DNA of 12,247 nucleotides, taken from the NCBI GenBank assembly GCA_041499515.1, contig JBGQKM010000187.1, forward strand, positions 1 to 12,247. Direction: 5' to 3'. The DNA is from PALSA-1355 sp041499515. Its GTDB lineage: Bacteria > Planctomycetota > Planctomycetia > Pirellulales > PALSA-1355. The notes beneath the pieces were generated by a model. It did no database searches. It was given only the letters and a program-made list of their open reading frames with translations, and was not told the origin of the DNA. The stretch's first letter is position 1, and the number at the start of each line of letters is the position of its first letter. Position numbers and translations under genes: made by a program. Of this stretch, positions 1-8,412 are shown in pieces.

Positions 1-1318
1 CTTGCATCTCCAGCATCAGGGTCAAGCCTTCGGTCACCCGTTTTTTGACTTCGCGCCGCAGTTGGCGAGCCAAACGCTCGGCCTCTTCGGCCAACAATTC
101 TTCGGCATATTTCAACGACGCGAGGGCCTTGGCTTGTTCGCCGTTGCCCGCGCCGGCCTGTGAATTGCCGAAAGCCGACTCGGCATTGCCCATGCTGCCG
201 CTGGCCCGCATCAATTCGGCCAATGCCGCCGTGCCGTTGCTGCCCAATTGACGCGTCATCTCGGTCACCTCGTCGGTCGCGCCGCGATTGCCTTCTTGAT
301 CTTTGCGCATGGCGCCAAAACGGTCTTTGTCTAGGGCCGCCGTGGCCTCGGCCTCCTGCCGGGCAACTTCGTCCAACTCCTTCTTCAAATGCTCAAGCGC
401 CTCGGTCATCGGCGGCAGGGCCTCGGCCGGAGCGGGCTTGGCCAGCGAATCGACGGCCGACTTCATGCTCGCGGCCGCTGGGCCAAGGTGCTGCGATTCG
501 ACGCCGGGCAGCCGTTCATCGGCCAACGTCTGGGTGCTTTTGCGCGTCGTTTCTTGGGCCTCGCCCAATTGTGAAACGGCCGCACGTTGTTCCTGGCTCG
601 CAGGGTCCTGCTTGGCCAGAGGAGTATTCGTCTCGATGTGCTCGGTCTGCCGTTGGATCAGTTTCTCCAGCGCCTCCCGGCGCTTAACAAGCGCCGCAAG
701 CCGCTTTTCTTGGGCCGTGGCCTGTTTCGAGAGCTTCTCCTCCCGGCTTTCCTCCTTGATCACGCCGTCGAGTTTGCGCAGCGTGTCGCGAATCTGCCGC
801 AGCCGTTCCAGGCGCATTTCGAAATCCAAATCGGTCGAGAGCAACAATTGCTGCAAGCGTTCGAGCTTGGCCAGCAATTCCTTCTGCTCCTCCGCGGCGC
901 CTTTCAAACTCAGCCTGGCCAGGGCCTCTTGCGCTTCCTTCATTTGGTACAGGATCAGTTCTTCGCGGGCGTACTTGAGGCCCAGCATCAATCGAGAGGA
1001 ATTCTCGGGCTCCAGTTTCTTCAGCGCCTCGGAGAGCCGGAACATCCGCTGCTCCAACTCCGACATTTCGCCGTGCACCTGTTCTTCGCGAAAGCTCAAT
1101 TGCTCGCCGAGCGTTACCTCGCGCTCGCTGCGCTGACCCAAGCCGGCCGTCGCTGCTTTCGTCGCGGACTTGCCGGCGTCGGACTTGGCCGCGTCCGCGG
1201 TATTGCCGGCCGTGGCATCCGCCGGGGGGGCAGCCTGGCCGGGCATGGTCCCCAGAGATAGCCCCAAAAGGCCGATCACCAGCAGCGCCGCAATTCCCAG
1301 CCGTGGTTCGCCTCGCAT
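1..1318 (-). CDS. Exported coiled-coil protein, 3' end beyond window (partial)
   Basis: The reading frame from ATG at 1318 stays open through about 439 codons to the left edge with no stop, so the C-terminus is missing. Residues 1-29 look like a Sec signal peptide: charged start, hydrophobic LLVIGLLGLSLG, then an A-rich cleavage region near PGQA-AP. An Ala/Asp/Lys-rich low-complexity linker follows to about residue 62. Residues 70-230 are almost uninterrupted charged amphipathic helix rich in E, K, R, Q and L, typical of coiled coil. A second helical stretch covers about 245-345, a Gly/Ser/Asn-rich loop 357-393, and another helix starts at about 397. The start is supported by AAGGGAG 8 nt upstream. 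The gene is last in the minus-strand series, 143 bp after the DUF4175-like gene. I do not recognise a named family. I infer a periplasmic structural partner of the membrane proteins encoded upstream. Confidence is high for the gene and low for the role. Confidence 0.88.
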   Translation of the reverse strand, partial: MRGEPRLGIAALLVIGLLGLSLGTMPGQAAPPADATAGNTADAAKSDAGKSATKAATAGLGQRSEREVTLGEQLSFREEQVHGEMSELEQRMFRLSEALKKLEPENSSRLMLGLKYAREELILYQMKEAQEALARLSLKGAAEEQKELLAKLERLQQLLLSTDLDFEMRLERLRQIRDTLRKLDGVIKEESREEKLSKQATAQEKRLAALVKRREALEKLIQRQTEHIETNTPLAKQDPASQEQRAAVSQLGEAQETTRKSTQTLADERLPGVESQHLGPAAASMKSAVDSLAKPAPAEALPPMTEALEHLKKELDEVARQEAEATAALDKDRFGAMRKDQEGNRGATDEVTEMTRQLGSNGTAALAELMRASGSMGNAESAFGNSQAGAGNGEQAKALASLKYAEELLAEEAERLARQLRREVKKRVTEGLTLMLEMQ

Positions 1319-1326
1319 GGCACGGT

Positions 1327-1333
1327 CTCCCTT
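1327..1333 (-). promoter_or_regulatory. Ribosome binding site of the coiled-coil gene
   Basis: On the minus strand this reads AAGGGAG, ending 8 nt before the ATG at 1318. It is one of the strongest Shine-Dalgarno matches in the window and fixes the start of a gene whose stop is outside the window. Confidence 0.6.
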
Positions 1334-1386
1334 CTCGAGATAAACCCCTGCACCCGAAAATCCTGGCGGATGCAACCCACCCCCAC

Positions 1387-1415
1387 TTTGTAGGGCAAGT
1401 CGCGCCGCGCGTCAA
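1387..1415 (-). promoter_or_regulatory. Candidate sigma-70-type promoter for the coiled-coil gene
   Basis: On the minus strand TTGACG (1415-1410) is followed after exactly 17 nt by TACAAA (1392-1387). That is a 5/6 match to the -35 consensus and a 4/6 match to the -10 consensus at ideal spacing. A start site near 1380 would give a leader of about 60 nt before the ATG at 1318. The element lies in the only gap above 60 nt in the window (1319-1461). I see no clear stem-loop plus T-run terminator there, so readthrough from upstream probably continues as well. Planctomycete promoters are poorly characterised, so this is a sequence-based suggestion only. Confidence 0.4.
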
Positions 1416-1461
1416 CAAAACTCCGCCCTGTCGACCAGACAAATCGCCAACGAGGCTCGAT

Positions 1462-3681
1462 TTACTTGTCGAACAACTTGTCGGTCCGCTCTTTTTCGAT
1501 CTCTTCGGTCGTTTTCAGGACCTGGTCCTGGCGCTCGATAATCTGTTTCAGTTGATTGATCACGTCGATGAAACTTTCCCACAACGACATCTGGCCTAAG
1601 ATGGTCTGCATCACTTCGACAGCCTGATCCGAAAGCGCCAGAGCCTCGCCGCGGCGGTCCTCGGAGATTGTCGGCTGTTGTCCCAGGGCGTCCACGACGT
1701 TGCGCAGGCGTGTCAGCAAGTCGCCGTGCAATTTCCGCATGGGCGCGATGATCGCGCTTTGCAGGTTCTCGCGCGCCTGCGCATTGCCCAGGTCGTTGAG
1801 CGTCATTTCTTGCAGGGTGGCGTCGAGTTGATTGGCCACCTGCCACACCTGGCGTGCGATAACCTGCTCGGCCCGCGCGACCGCCGACGCATCCTCCGGC
1901 CTGGTCAGTTCACCGAGTGCTTTCGATTGGGCCTTGGCGCTGTCTAGCGCAGCGCCGAACTTGGCCCGCTGCTCGCGCTGCCGCATCAGGATTTCGTAAA
2001 ACAACTCGTCGGACGAAACGATCTGGAACAAGAGCCAACGTGAATTTCCGGTTTGTGCGCCGAGCGTGCAAGCATCGGCCGCGACGCCGCGCAGTTTGAC
2101 CATGTTGCCCGGCGCAAGACCCCGAGCGCGCAACTCCAATTCGTAATCCCAATCGATCTCCGGACGCAGGACTGTCTCGGCAGCAGCGGCAGGGGGCTTT
2201 TCCATCTCCTGCCGCCACGAGTCGACCTGGGGTTTATCGTCGCCGAGGGCGGTTCGTTCCGCATCGAGAGCCAGCGACGCAACGCCAAAATCGTCGCTCG
2301 CCCGCAACGTCAGGGGAATGCGAGCGACCGGCGTAACGCGGCGTCCCACGCCTGTGGAACGGATCGTGACGCGCGGCTCGCGATCCTTGAGCAATCCGAT
2401 CGCCAGAAAATAGGGTTTGGACCCCAGCCCGCCGCGCTGGCCGATCAAGCGAAACTCAAGCGCCAGCGATTCTTTCATGGTCCAACTCAGCGTGTACGTC
2501 CTTTCGTCGACGCGCTGCCAGCCCGCGACGGGCAGGCCTTTGTCCAGCACTTCGGCCGAGTGTAGGGGCTGGCTGGCCACGAGTCGCAACTGCAATGACG
2601 TTTCGGGAAGGAACAGGAGTTGGGCGCTGCCCTCTCCCACCTGCTGCGTCTGCGGCTCGCCGCTGCCCGGGCGACGGGCCGTGATTTCGATCGTGTCGAC
2701 CGTAGGACGATCGATCGGCTCGATGGTGATGGGACCCAGCCAATCGTCTCCGCCGGTGATGTGCAGTTCCACCGGCTCGGCCAACGGCGGCAACTCGTAG
2801 CGAAAGTTGGCCTCGTCGAATTGAGCCGCATTGCCGCGCCGCTTGGCGCCGTCGGACAGCGTGTAGGCGATGCTCACTTGCTCGGGCGGTTGACTTTTGG
2901 GCGCCGTCGGCGATTCGACGACCAGCGGCTCGTCCCGCCCGGTGAGCACCCACCGCCCGTCGGACCGTGCGAACGCGGGCCGCGCGTTGATTTGCAGCAG
3001 CGAAAGCTCGCCGCGCGGCACCAGCAGTTTTGCATCGTCGTCCAGTCCGATCAGGTTCAGGTACGTCTGCTGCGGCCAGCGCAAACTAGATCCGGCCAGC
3101 CAACGGCGGGCCCAAAGCTGCGCCGTGGCCGGCCACGCGCCGCAAAACGCGATCGCCAACAGAATCCCCACGCCGCAGACAGCCAGCAGTTTGCGCCGCC
3201 TTGGGACATTCAGCGTCGAGCTCAGATCCACTTTGTCCAGCGCCTCCGAACATTCTTCCACCGCCGCTTGCACCATGCTCGGCGAAGCGTAGTGCTCGGA
3301 AACCAAGAGTTCGGGCAGTTGCAGCACGTTGGAAATCCGCTGTCCCACGCCCGGCGAGCGGCGATCGAGCAATTCGGCCAGATCGAGATCGTCCAGCGGC
3401 AGCAGCAGCGGTCGCACCAGTCGGCGCCACGCCAACACCAGGATGGCCGCCAAGGCGATCGCCAGCAGCCCGAGCCGCGTCGATAGATTAAAACGCAGTA
3501 AGCGATCGAACGCCAGGCTCGTGGCGGCCGTCAGCAGCAGGGCCATCGTGACCCAAAAGATTCCCTCGACCAGCAGATGGATCCGCAACTTTCTCCGCAC
3601 GTTTTTCAGTCGGCGCAGCACGGCTCGCTGTATCCGGCGAAGCTCATCGGGAACCACTTCCCTTTCCAGAATCGTGCTCAT
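1462..3681 (-). CDS. DUF4175-like membrane protein with large periplasmic part
   Basis: This is a 739-residue protein. I chose the ATG at 3681 (MSTILEREVV) over the open frame reaching back to 3804, because the extra 41 residues look non-coding and would overlap the upstream gene. The order seen is: basic amphipathic N-terminus (about 1-35), transmembrane helices at about 36-57 and 68-88, a segment with DLDLAELLDRR and GQRISNVLQL (98-122), and a third helix at about 166-186. Next come beta-rich modules (about 205-560), including a repeat-like ASDDFGVASL stretch at 461-470, and a helical, Q/E/R-rich tail (560-739). Three helices with a cytoplasmic N-terminus put most of the protein in the periplasm. 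Architecture and the LAELLDRR region resemble DUF4175-type proteins, which often accompany MoxR/vWA clusters, though the tail here is short for that family. It starts 38 nt after the vWA gene stop, consistent with one transcript. No enzymatic motif is visible; a structural role is inferred. Confidence 0.85.
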   Translation of the reverse strand: MSTILEREVVPDELRRIQRAVLRRLKNVRRKLRIHLLVEGIFWVTMALLLTAATSLAFDRLLRFNLSTRLGLLAIALAAILVLAWRRLVRPLLLPLDDLDLAELLDRRSPGVGQRISNVLQLPELLVSEHYASPSMVQAAVEECSEALDKVDLSSTLNVPRRRKLLAVCGVGILLAIAFCGAWPATAQLWARRWLAGSSLRWPQQTYLNLIGLDDDAKLLVPRGELSLLQINARPAFARSDGRWVLTGRDEPLVVESPTAPKSQPPEQVSIAYTLSDGAKRRGNAAQFDEANFRYELPPLAEPVELHITGGDDWLGPITIEPIDRPTVDTIEITARRPGSGEPQTQQVGEGSAQLLFLPETSLQLRLVASQPLHSAEVLDKGLPVAGWQRVDERTYTLSWTMKESLALEFRLIGQRGGLGSKPYFLAIGLLKDREPRVTIRSTGVGRRVTPVARIPLTLRASDDFGVASLALDAERTALGDDKPQVDSWRQEMEKPPAAAAETVLRPEIDWDYELELRARGLAPGNMVKLRGVAADACTLGAQTGNSRWLLFQIVSSDELFYEILMRQREQRAKFGAALDSAKAQSKALGELTRPEDASAVARAEQVIARQVWQVANQLDATLQEMTLNDLGNAQARENLQSAIIAPMRKLHGDLLTRLRNVVDALGQQPTISEDRRGEALALSDQAVEVMQTILGQMSLWESFIDVINQLKQIIERQDQVLKTTEEIEKERTDKLFDK

Positions 3682-3719
3682 AACGGAACTCAAGCTGCCT
3701 TGGCAACAATCACTAGCCG

Positions 3720-6158
3720 TCAGGCCATGCACGATCGTTTGCGTAAAATCCACTCCACGGTCAACAAAACGAGCAGGCCGCCGAACACGATCGGCGCATC
3801 CCACATTTCGTCGCGATATTCCAACAGCCGCCCAACCCGTTTGACCTGGAACGCCTCGGGAATCTGTTCGTACTCTTCAAGTGCCAGCACCCGGCCACCG
3901 CTGGCCCGCGCAATGTCTTCGAGCAGCGCGCGATCCAGTTTGGGTCGTTCCAGTTCGCCGTGAGCGGCTTCGACGCTCAGGTTGAGCGTGGCCGGTCGCA
4001 CGGCGGAATCGCCCTGGGCCTGGATGTTGCCCGGCAGCATGCGCACGCTGTACGCGCCGGCTTCATTGGCGGTGAAGGACGCCTCGGCGACGCCCACCTG
4101 GTCGGAAAGCACGTCCATTTCCAACGGCACGGGGGGCTGGCCGGCCAGTTCCACCTCACCCCGCAAATCGGCCACGGCACTGGCGCCATCGCTTGCGTCG
4201 GTCGCCGTCGCGCGAACGACCACGCGCTCTCCGGTGCGATACACCGACTTGTCGGCCGTCAAATGGAACGGGTAGCGGCCGCCCAGGGCTTTGCTGCGCC
4301 CGACGCGATCGATCATCCGCGCCCAAAAGCCATCAAAATATTCTTCGTGCAGATAACGCCAGCGATACGCGCTGTCGAAGGCCAGAAATGCGGTCCGCCC
4401 CGGACCGTAGCGGTGCATCGCCAGCAGCACGTGACGACCGAACGAGTTTCGCATCCGTGGGTCGCCATGGCGCGCGAGCACCGCCGCGCCCGGCTTGGCC
4501 CGAGTCACCGGAAAATGCCAGTACATGCCCGGCAAGCTGGCCAGGATCTCGCGATTACGAGCCGGGTCGGGATCGAACTGAAAAACCGGATCGGCGGAAC
4601 CTTCGGCCGTCAGTTCGAGGTTCCACGGCTCGCGCGCGCTGAGCGCCACTTCGGCGTTGGTCTTGAACAGTCCCGGATCGGCAACCACCGGCAGCGTGCG
4701 CAGCCAACTATTGTCGACCGTCAGGCCGACCGAGTCACCCGCGTCGGAGGCCACCCCGTCGAACAAGTTGCGGGTGTGCATTTCTCCGGCCACGTAAATC
4801 AATCCGCCGCCCGCAGTACCCACGAATTGACTGAGCAAATCCGGCCAGGCCGGTCCCAGGGCTTTCATGTCGGGATCGAAGAGGATCACGACGTCGAAAT
4901 GTTCGAGTTCCTGCCGATTGTTCGGCAATCGGCGGATGGGGCGGGTGCCCATCTGCTCGTAGCCCTCGCCGGCGGCTTGCAGCCAACAGGCAAACTCCAG
5001 AGCCGTGTCTCGCAACAACGCGTTTCGCAAGAATTGCACTTCCGGCGACGACGCGCCGGCGATCAACAGCACGCGAATTTCTTGCCGGACGACCTTCATG
5101 GAATGCACGGCGAAATTGTCGGCCTCGGTCAATTCAGCGCCCAAATCGCCGATCCGCGCGCGCAGCTCGATCTCGCCCACTGACTCGGGCGTGATTTCGA
5201 ATTTGACGCGCTTGGCCGCGGCATCTTCCTGGAACGTGACTTCCTCGCGGCCGATTTCGCTCCAGCCGGCGTCCAGGCGTCTTTCGAGCGTCACCAGGCC
5301 CGTGCGGCCTTGCATGCCGTGTCCTTCGACGAGCACGCCGATCTCGGTCGGATCGCGCACAAAAACTACCGGATCGGCTTCGATGGCTGCCAGCCGGGCG
5401 TTGCTGGGGCCCTGCTCGGTCCCCACGGCCAGGCCCACGATCGGCACGCCCTGTTTGCCGGCCTGCTCGGCGACTTTGCGCGGGTCCTCGCCACCGTTGG
5501 ACTGGCCGTCGCTCAATATCAGTATCCCCGCCAGCGGCTGTCCCCGATGTTCGGCCAATGCAGCGGCCAGCGCGTCGCCGATCGCGGTTTCGGTGCCCGT
5601 GGGCTCGGTCGAGGCGATTGCCTCGCGGTCCAGCGCCACTTCTTGATCGGCGAATCCGTAGAGCGAAACCTCGCGGTCCTGCGAGAGCTGGTCAAAGACT
5701 TTATCCAGCGCGCGTTTGGCCAGTTCGAGCCGCGGCGGCTTGCCCATCGCGGCCGCATTTCCATAACCCAACTTACCGGCCAACAGCGCGTACGCGTCGC
5801 TCTGGGGATACGGATCGTTCAAGCCCATGCTCTCGGACGTATCGACCAGCACGATCAGGTGTGAAGGAATGGATTCTCGCTTGGTAATCACGAGCACCAA
5901 TTCCAAGAGCATGAATGCGGCACAGGTGAGGACCAGGCAGCGTAAGCCGACTAGCATCAGCCGCATGCCGCGCCGCACCGTGCTCAACTCGCTGCGGTAC
6001 AAATACCACACGCCGGCGACGCCGGCCAACGCCAGTAGCGCGCAGGCGACGGCCCACAACCCCTGCGGCAAGGAATGAAACTGGATCTGCCAGGCTGCGT
6101 CGGCCGCCCACTCGGGCGCCTGCTTCAACCCCAACAGCCATCGCACGAATTCTGCCAT
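3720..6158 (-). CDS. Membrane vWA protein with glutamine-amidotransferase-like domain
   Basis: This is an 812-residue protein. Two N-terminal transmembrane helices (about 33-53 and 66-90) are followed by a von Willebrand factor A domain (about 100-255). Its metal-ion-dependent adhesion site has DTSES at 106-110, a Thr-containing loop near 187-191 and SDGQSNGG around 216-223. A beta-sandwich-like stretch (about 260-350) leads to a Rossmann-like region (about 360-470: IRVLLIAGAS, DVVILFDPD, GGLIYVAGEM) that resembles the class I glutamine amidotransferase-like fold. No nucleophile Cys elbow is visible, so I read it as non-catalytic. Residues 585-620 hold the aromatic stretch YRWRYLHEEYFDGFW, a pattern I associate with this protein type. 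A further beta domain (640-730) and a C-terminal helix (about 788-806) complete it. With helices at both ends, the central domains should lie on one side of the membrane; topology was not computed. The start lies 53 nt after the previous gene and has only a weak Shine-Dalgarno. Likely role: MIDAS-bearing membrane partner of the MoxR ATPase. Confidence 0.9.
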   Translation of the reverse strand: MAEFVRWLLGLKQAPEWAADAAWQIQFHSLPQGLWAVACALLALAGVAGVWYLYRSELSTVRRGMRLMLVGLRCLVLTCAAFMLLELVLVITKRESIPSHLIVLVDTSESMGLNDPYPQSDAYALLAGKLGYGNAAAMGKPPRLELAKRALDKVFDQLSQDREVSLYGFADQEVALDREAIASTEPTGTETAIGDALAAALAEHRGQPLAGILILSDGQSNGGEDPRKVAEQAGKQGVPIVGLAVGTEQGPSNARLAAIEADPVVFVRDPTEIGVLVEGHGMQGRTGLVTLERRLDAGWSEIGREEVTFQEDAAAKRVKFEITPESVGEIELRARIGDLGAELTEADNFAVHSMKVVRQEIRVLLIAGASSPEVQFLRNALLRDTALEFACWLQAAGEGYEQMGTRPIRRLPNNRQELEHFDVVILFDPDMKALGPAWPDLLSQFVGTAGGGLIYVAGEMHTRNLFDGVASDAGDSVGLTVDNSWLRTLPVVADPGLFKTNAEVALSAREPWNLELTAEGSADPVFQFDPDPARNREILASLPGMYWHFPVTRAKPGAAVLARHGDPRMRNSFGRHVLLAMHRYGPGRTAFLAFDSAYRWRYLHEEYFDGFWARMIDRVGRSKALGGRYPFHLTADKSVYRTGERVVVRATATDASDGASAVADLRGEVELAGQPPVPLEMDVLSDQVGVAEASFTANEAGAYSVRMLPGNIQAQGDSAVRPATLNLSVEAAHGELERPKLDRALLEDIARASGGRVLALEEYEQIPEAFQVKRVGRLLEYRDEMWDAPIVFGGLLVLLTVEWILRKRSCMA

Positions 6159-6211
6159 ACATCCGCTCGAAAAAACCTTTTGGCGTGGCGTGTCTCACGC
6201 GGTCCGCGCCG

Positions 6212-8389
6212 CTAATGTTGCCGGCCAGCCCACCGGGCGAAGCAAGCCTCGACGATCAACAACCCCAACAAACCCGTGGCCAGCGTGCGCCAAATCTCCT
6301 GCCCGTGAACCGTCAATGCGGTGTCGCTGCCCGAACTGATCGAAATCACATCGGGTTCCAGCGCGCCCCACAATGCTTTGAATTGCTGGGAGGTCATGCG
6401 CTGCAGAGCACTTTCCCGTCGATCTGGATTCACTCCGAACCGTTCGCTCATGGCCCCGGAGACCGAATCGCGCCACGTCATCTGGTACAAGCCGGCCTGC
6501 CGCGTGTCGGCATAGCTGAGCGTCCTGGCGGGCCTGGCCCCCTGCGTACGCTCGTCGTTCGAGGCCGTGGGAGAAAAGACCAAGGGTTTGGGCTCCTTGC
6601 CCCCCGGCACTTCGACGGCCGGCAGCGTGATGTCGTGCGAAGCGGGCAGCTCGACTCGCAACGTTTGCCCGGCCGTGAACTGGTGCAGGCTGGCGCCGCT
6701 TCTGGCGATGGCCCGGGCGGCCTCGCGCATGGCCAGCACGTAGCTTGCGTCGGTGGGCCAGTCGCTCCAACTGCGGTCGGCGGCCGTGGTCCACAACAGC
6801 ACCTGGCCCTGCCCAAAGACTTTCTGCAGCACGGCCGGGGCCGCGGCCTGGTTGTTCCAGCGCGCCAGCACGCGCACGCCCTCGACGTCGCCCGAGGGCG
6901 ACCGCACTTCGTAGGTTTTGCGGAGCTTGATGCGTTGCAGCGCAGCGGGGCTCAATTGACCCAGCGCGTCGAGTGGCGAGCCTTCGGCGGCTTCGATCAA
7001 GAGCCCGGAGAATTCGTTGTCGGAGATGCCCTCGAACGGGGCCGGCAGTAGGCCGCTACCGCCTTTGAAGAGGAGTTGGTTGTAGTTGTCGGGATCGAGT
7101 TGATCGCCCACGAAGATCATCAGGCCCATGCCGGCGGCCACTTGTCGTTCGAGCTCTTCGGTCTGGTCGGCCGAAAGATGCGGCACGTTGGCCAGCACGA
7201 GCAAGTCGGGATGGGTGGTCGGCGTGGAGGCCCATTCCGAATCGGTGACGACTTCGACGCGAAACGCCTCGGCCGCGTCACCGGCAAGCGACAGCGCCAG
7301 CGCGAGAAAATCGGTCTCGCCGCCCAAGGGTTCGTTCGAAGGTTCACCGTCGACCAGCAACAAATCGATGCTCTGCTGCACCTGCACGACGACGATTCGC
7401 AGGTTGTCGCCGGGCAGCGCATCGCCGGGAAGTTCGAAGGCGACTTCGTGCGCGCCGGCCTCTTGCAACGTGGCCGCCAGCGGAAGCGTCACGGTTTCGC
7501 CGGCGCTCAGCGCGGGCACGCGCACCAGGCTCGGCTTGCCATCGACGATGAAGTTGGCTTCCAGGCTGGGCAACTCGCCGTCGGTGTCGTTGCGCAGTTG
7601 GGCAGCGAAGCGGGTTGGCGTGCCGACCAGGGCCAGGCGGTCTACTTGTTCCAAACTCAGCAGCGCCACATTGGCGGTTTCGACGGCACCGACGTCAAAC
7701 ACGCGCAGGCGGACGCGCGAGCCGGCCCAGCGGCTCCCCAGTTCGGCTAGCGGGTCTTCCCAGCCGGCGTGGCGCAGATCGGTGATCAGCGTGACTTCGA
7801 CGAGCGGGTAGGACCCGCTTGTGATCCACTGGTCGACGGCCTGCAAGATGGGCTCCCAGGCCCCAAACGTCTCGGTCGGTTTGACGCCGCGGATGATTTG
7901 AAGGAGGTCGTCCATCTTTTCCAACTCGACCTCGCGCAACAGCGGCTGTTTGGGCGCGGACGCCAGCGCCAACGTGAAGGCATCCTTGGGGCCGAAGGTC
8001 GTGAGCAGATCCGAGAGCACTTCCTGTCCGCGAGCCAGCGCCGTTTTGCCCTGCTCGGAATAGCCCATGCTGAGCGAATCGTCCAGCAGCACGATACGAT
8101 TAGTGCGCCCGCCGGCGCCCAGCCAACGCGACAGGCCTTCGGCGTGCATCACCGGTCGAGCGACCAGGAAGAACAACAGCATCACCAACAGGGTGCGCAG
8201 CAAGAGCAACAAGAGTTGCTCGATGCGGATTCGTCGGCGGTTGCGCTGCATCGAGAGTTTCAAATAGCGCATCGGCGCCCAGTCGACACGGCGGTATTGT
8301 CGACGATAGAGCAAATGAATCAGAATCGGAATGCTGGCCAGCGCCAAACCCCACAACAACGGCTGATTGAGAAAAGTGAGCGTGTTCAT
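6212..8389 (-). CDS. BatA-like membrane vWA protein
   Basis: This is a 725-residue protein. The open frame runs back to 8599, but ATG at 8389 is the true start: the family's typical beginning follows directly (FLNQPLLWGLALASIPILIHLL), and the longer version would overlap the DUF58 gene. Helix 1 spans about 10-28, the RRVDWAPMRYL motif 33-43, and helix 2 58-79. This is the BatA/aerotolerance-regulator N-terminal module. The vWA domain (about 97-235) has the MIDAS motif DDSLS at 103-107 and ITDLRHAGW at 202-210. A beta domain (240-335) is followed by a Rossmann-like, amidotransferase-like region (about 340-460: IDLLLVDGEP, PDLLVLANVP, GLMIFVGD). Then come a beta domain ending in FGVNPDRRESALQRM (651-665) and a C-terminal helix (about 701-718). 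It follows the DUF58 gene by 23 nt with no clear Shine-Dalgarno, so translation may depend on coupling. Inferred function: membrane partner in the MoxR-vWA assembly. The Bacteroides 'aerotolerance' label is historical and not evidence of that phenotype here. Confidence 0.9.
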   Translation of the reverse strand: MNTLTFLNQPLLWGLALASIPILIHLLYRRQYRRVDWAPMRYLKLSMQRNRRRIRIEQLLLLLLRTLLVMLLFFLVARPVMHAEGLSRWLGAGGRTNRIVLLDDSLSMGYSEQGKTALARGQEVLSDLLTTFGPKDAFTLALASAPKQPLLREVELEKMDDLLQIIRGVKPTETFGAWEPILQAVDQWITSGSYPLVEVTLITDLRHAGWEDPLAELGSRWAGSRVRLRVFDVGAVETANVALLSLEQVDRLALVGTPTRFAAQLRNDTDGELPSLEANFIVDGKPSLVRVPALSAGETVTLPLAATLQEAGAHEVAFELPGDALPGDNLRIVVVQVQQSIDLLLVDGEPSNEPLGGETDFLALALSLAGDAAEAFRVEVVTDSEWASTPTTHPDLLVLANVPHLSADQTEELERQVAAGMGLMIFVGDQLDPDNYNQLLFKGGSGLLPAPFEGISDNEFSGLLIEAAEGSPLDALGQLSPAALQRIKLRKTYEVRSPSGDVEGVRVLARWNNQAAAPAVLQKVFGQGQVLLWTTAADRSWSDWPTDASYVLAMREAARAIARSGASLHQFTAGQTLRVELPASHDITLPAVEVPGGKEPKPLVFSPTASNDERTQGARPARTLSYADTRQAGLYQMTWRDSVSGAMSERFGVNPDRRESALQRMTSQQFKALWGALEPDVISISSGSDTALTVHGQEIWRTLATGLLGLLIVEACFARWAGRQH

Positions 8390-8412
8390 CGGACCGTTGC
8401 CGCGTTGCGTGT

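Noticed and set aside
303..1261. Plus-strand open frames of 277 and 224 codons over the left end
   Set aside because: The minus-strand frame across the same bases encodes a protein with signal peptide, Shine-Dalgarno and coiled coil; the plus-strand frames are Ser/Arg- or Gln/Leu-rich shadows.
684..1442. Minus-strand open frame of 252 codons spanning the 1319-1461 gap
   Set aside because: It is out of frame with the coiled-coil gene, Arg/Gly-rich, without domain features, and would use the promoter region as coding sequence.
2620..3486. Plus-strand open frame of 288 codons opposite the DUF4175-like gene
   Set aside because: Antisense shadow, rich in Arg and Gln, no domain, no plausible ribosome binding site considered convincing.
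3682..3804. Forty-one-codon N-terminal extension of the DUF4175-like gene
   Set aside because: It would overlap the vWA gene by 85 nt and has no recognisable features; the ATG at 3681 gives the expected basic helix before the first membrane segment.
3960..5183. Long plus-strand open frame of 407 codons opposite the vWA/amidotransferase-like gene
   Set aside because: It lies fully antisense to a gene with clear domains. Its product is Arg/His/Gly-rich with no recognisable family, as expected from the complementary frame of GC-rich coding DNA.
6159..6211. T-run in the gap before the second vWA gene as a possible terminator
   Set aside because: On the minus strand a run of six T follows CCAAAAGG but no GC-rich stem directly precedes it; the gap is 53 nt and operon continuity is more likely.
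6185..7051. Plus-strand open frame of 288 codons opposite the BatA-like gene
   Set aside because: Antisense shadow with no recognisable family, overlapping a well-supported gene.
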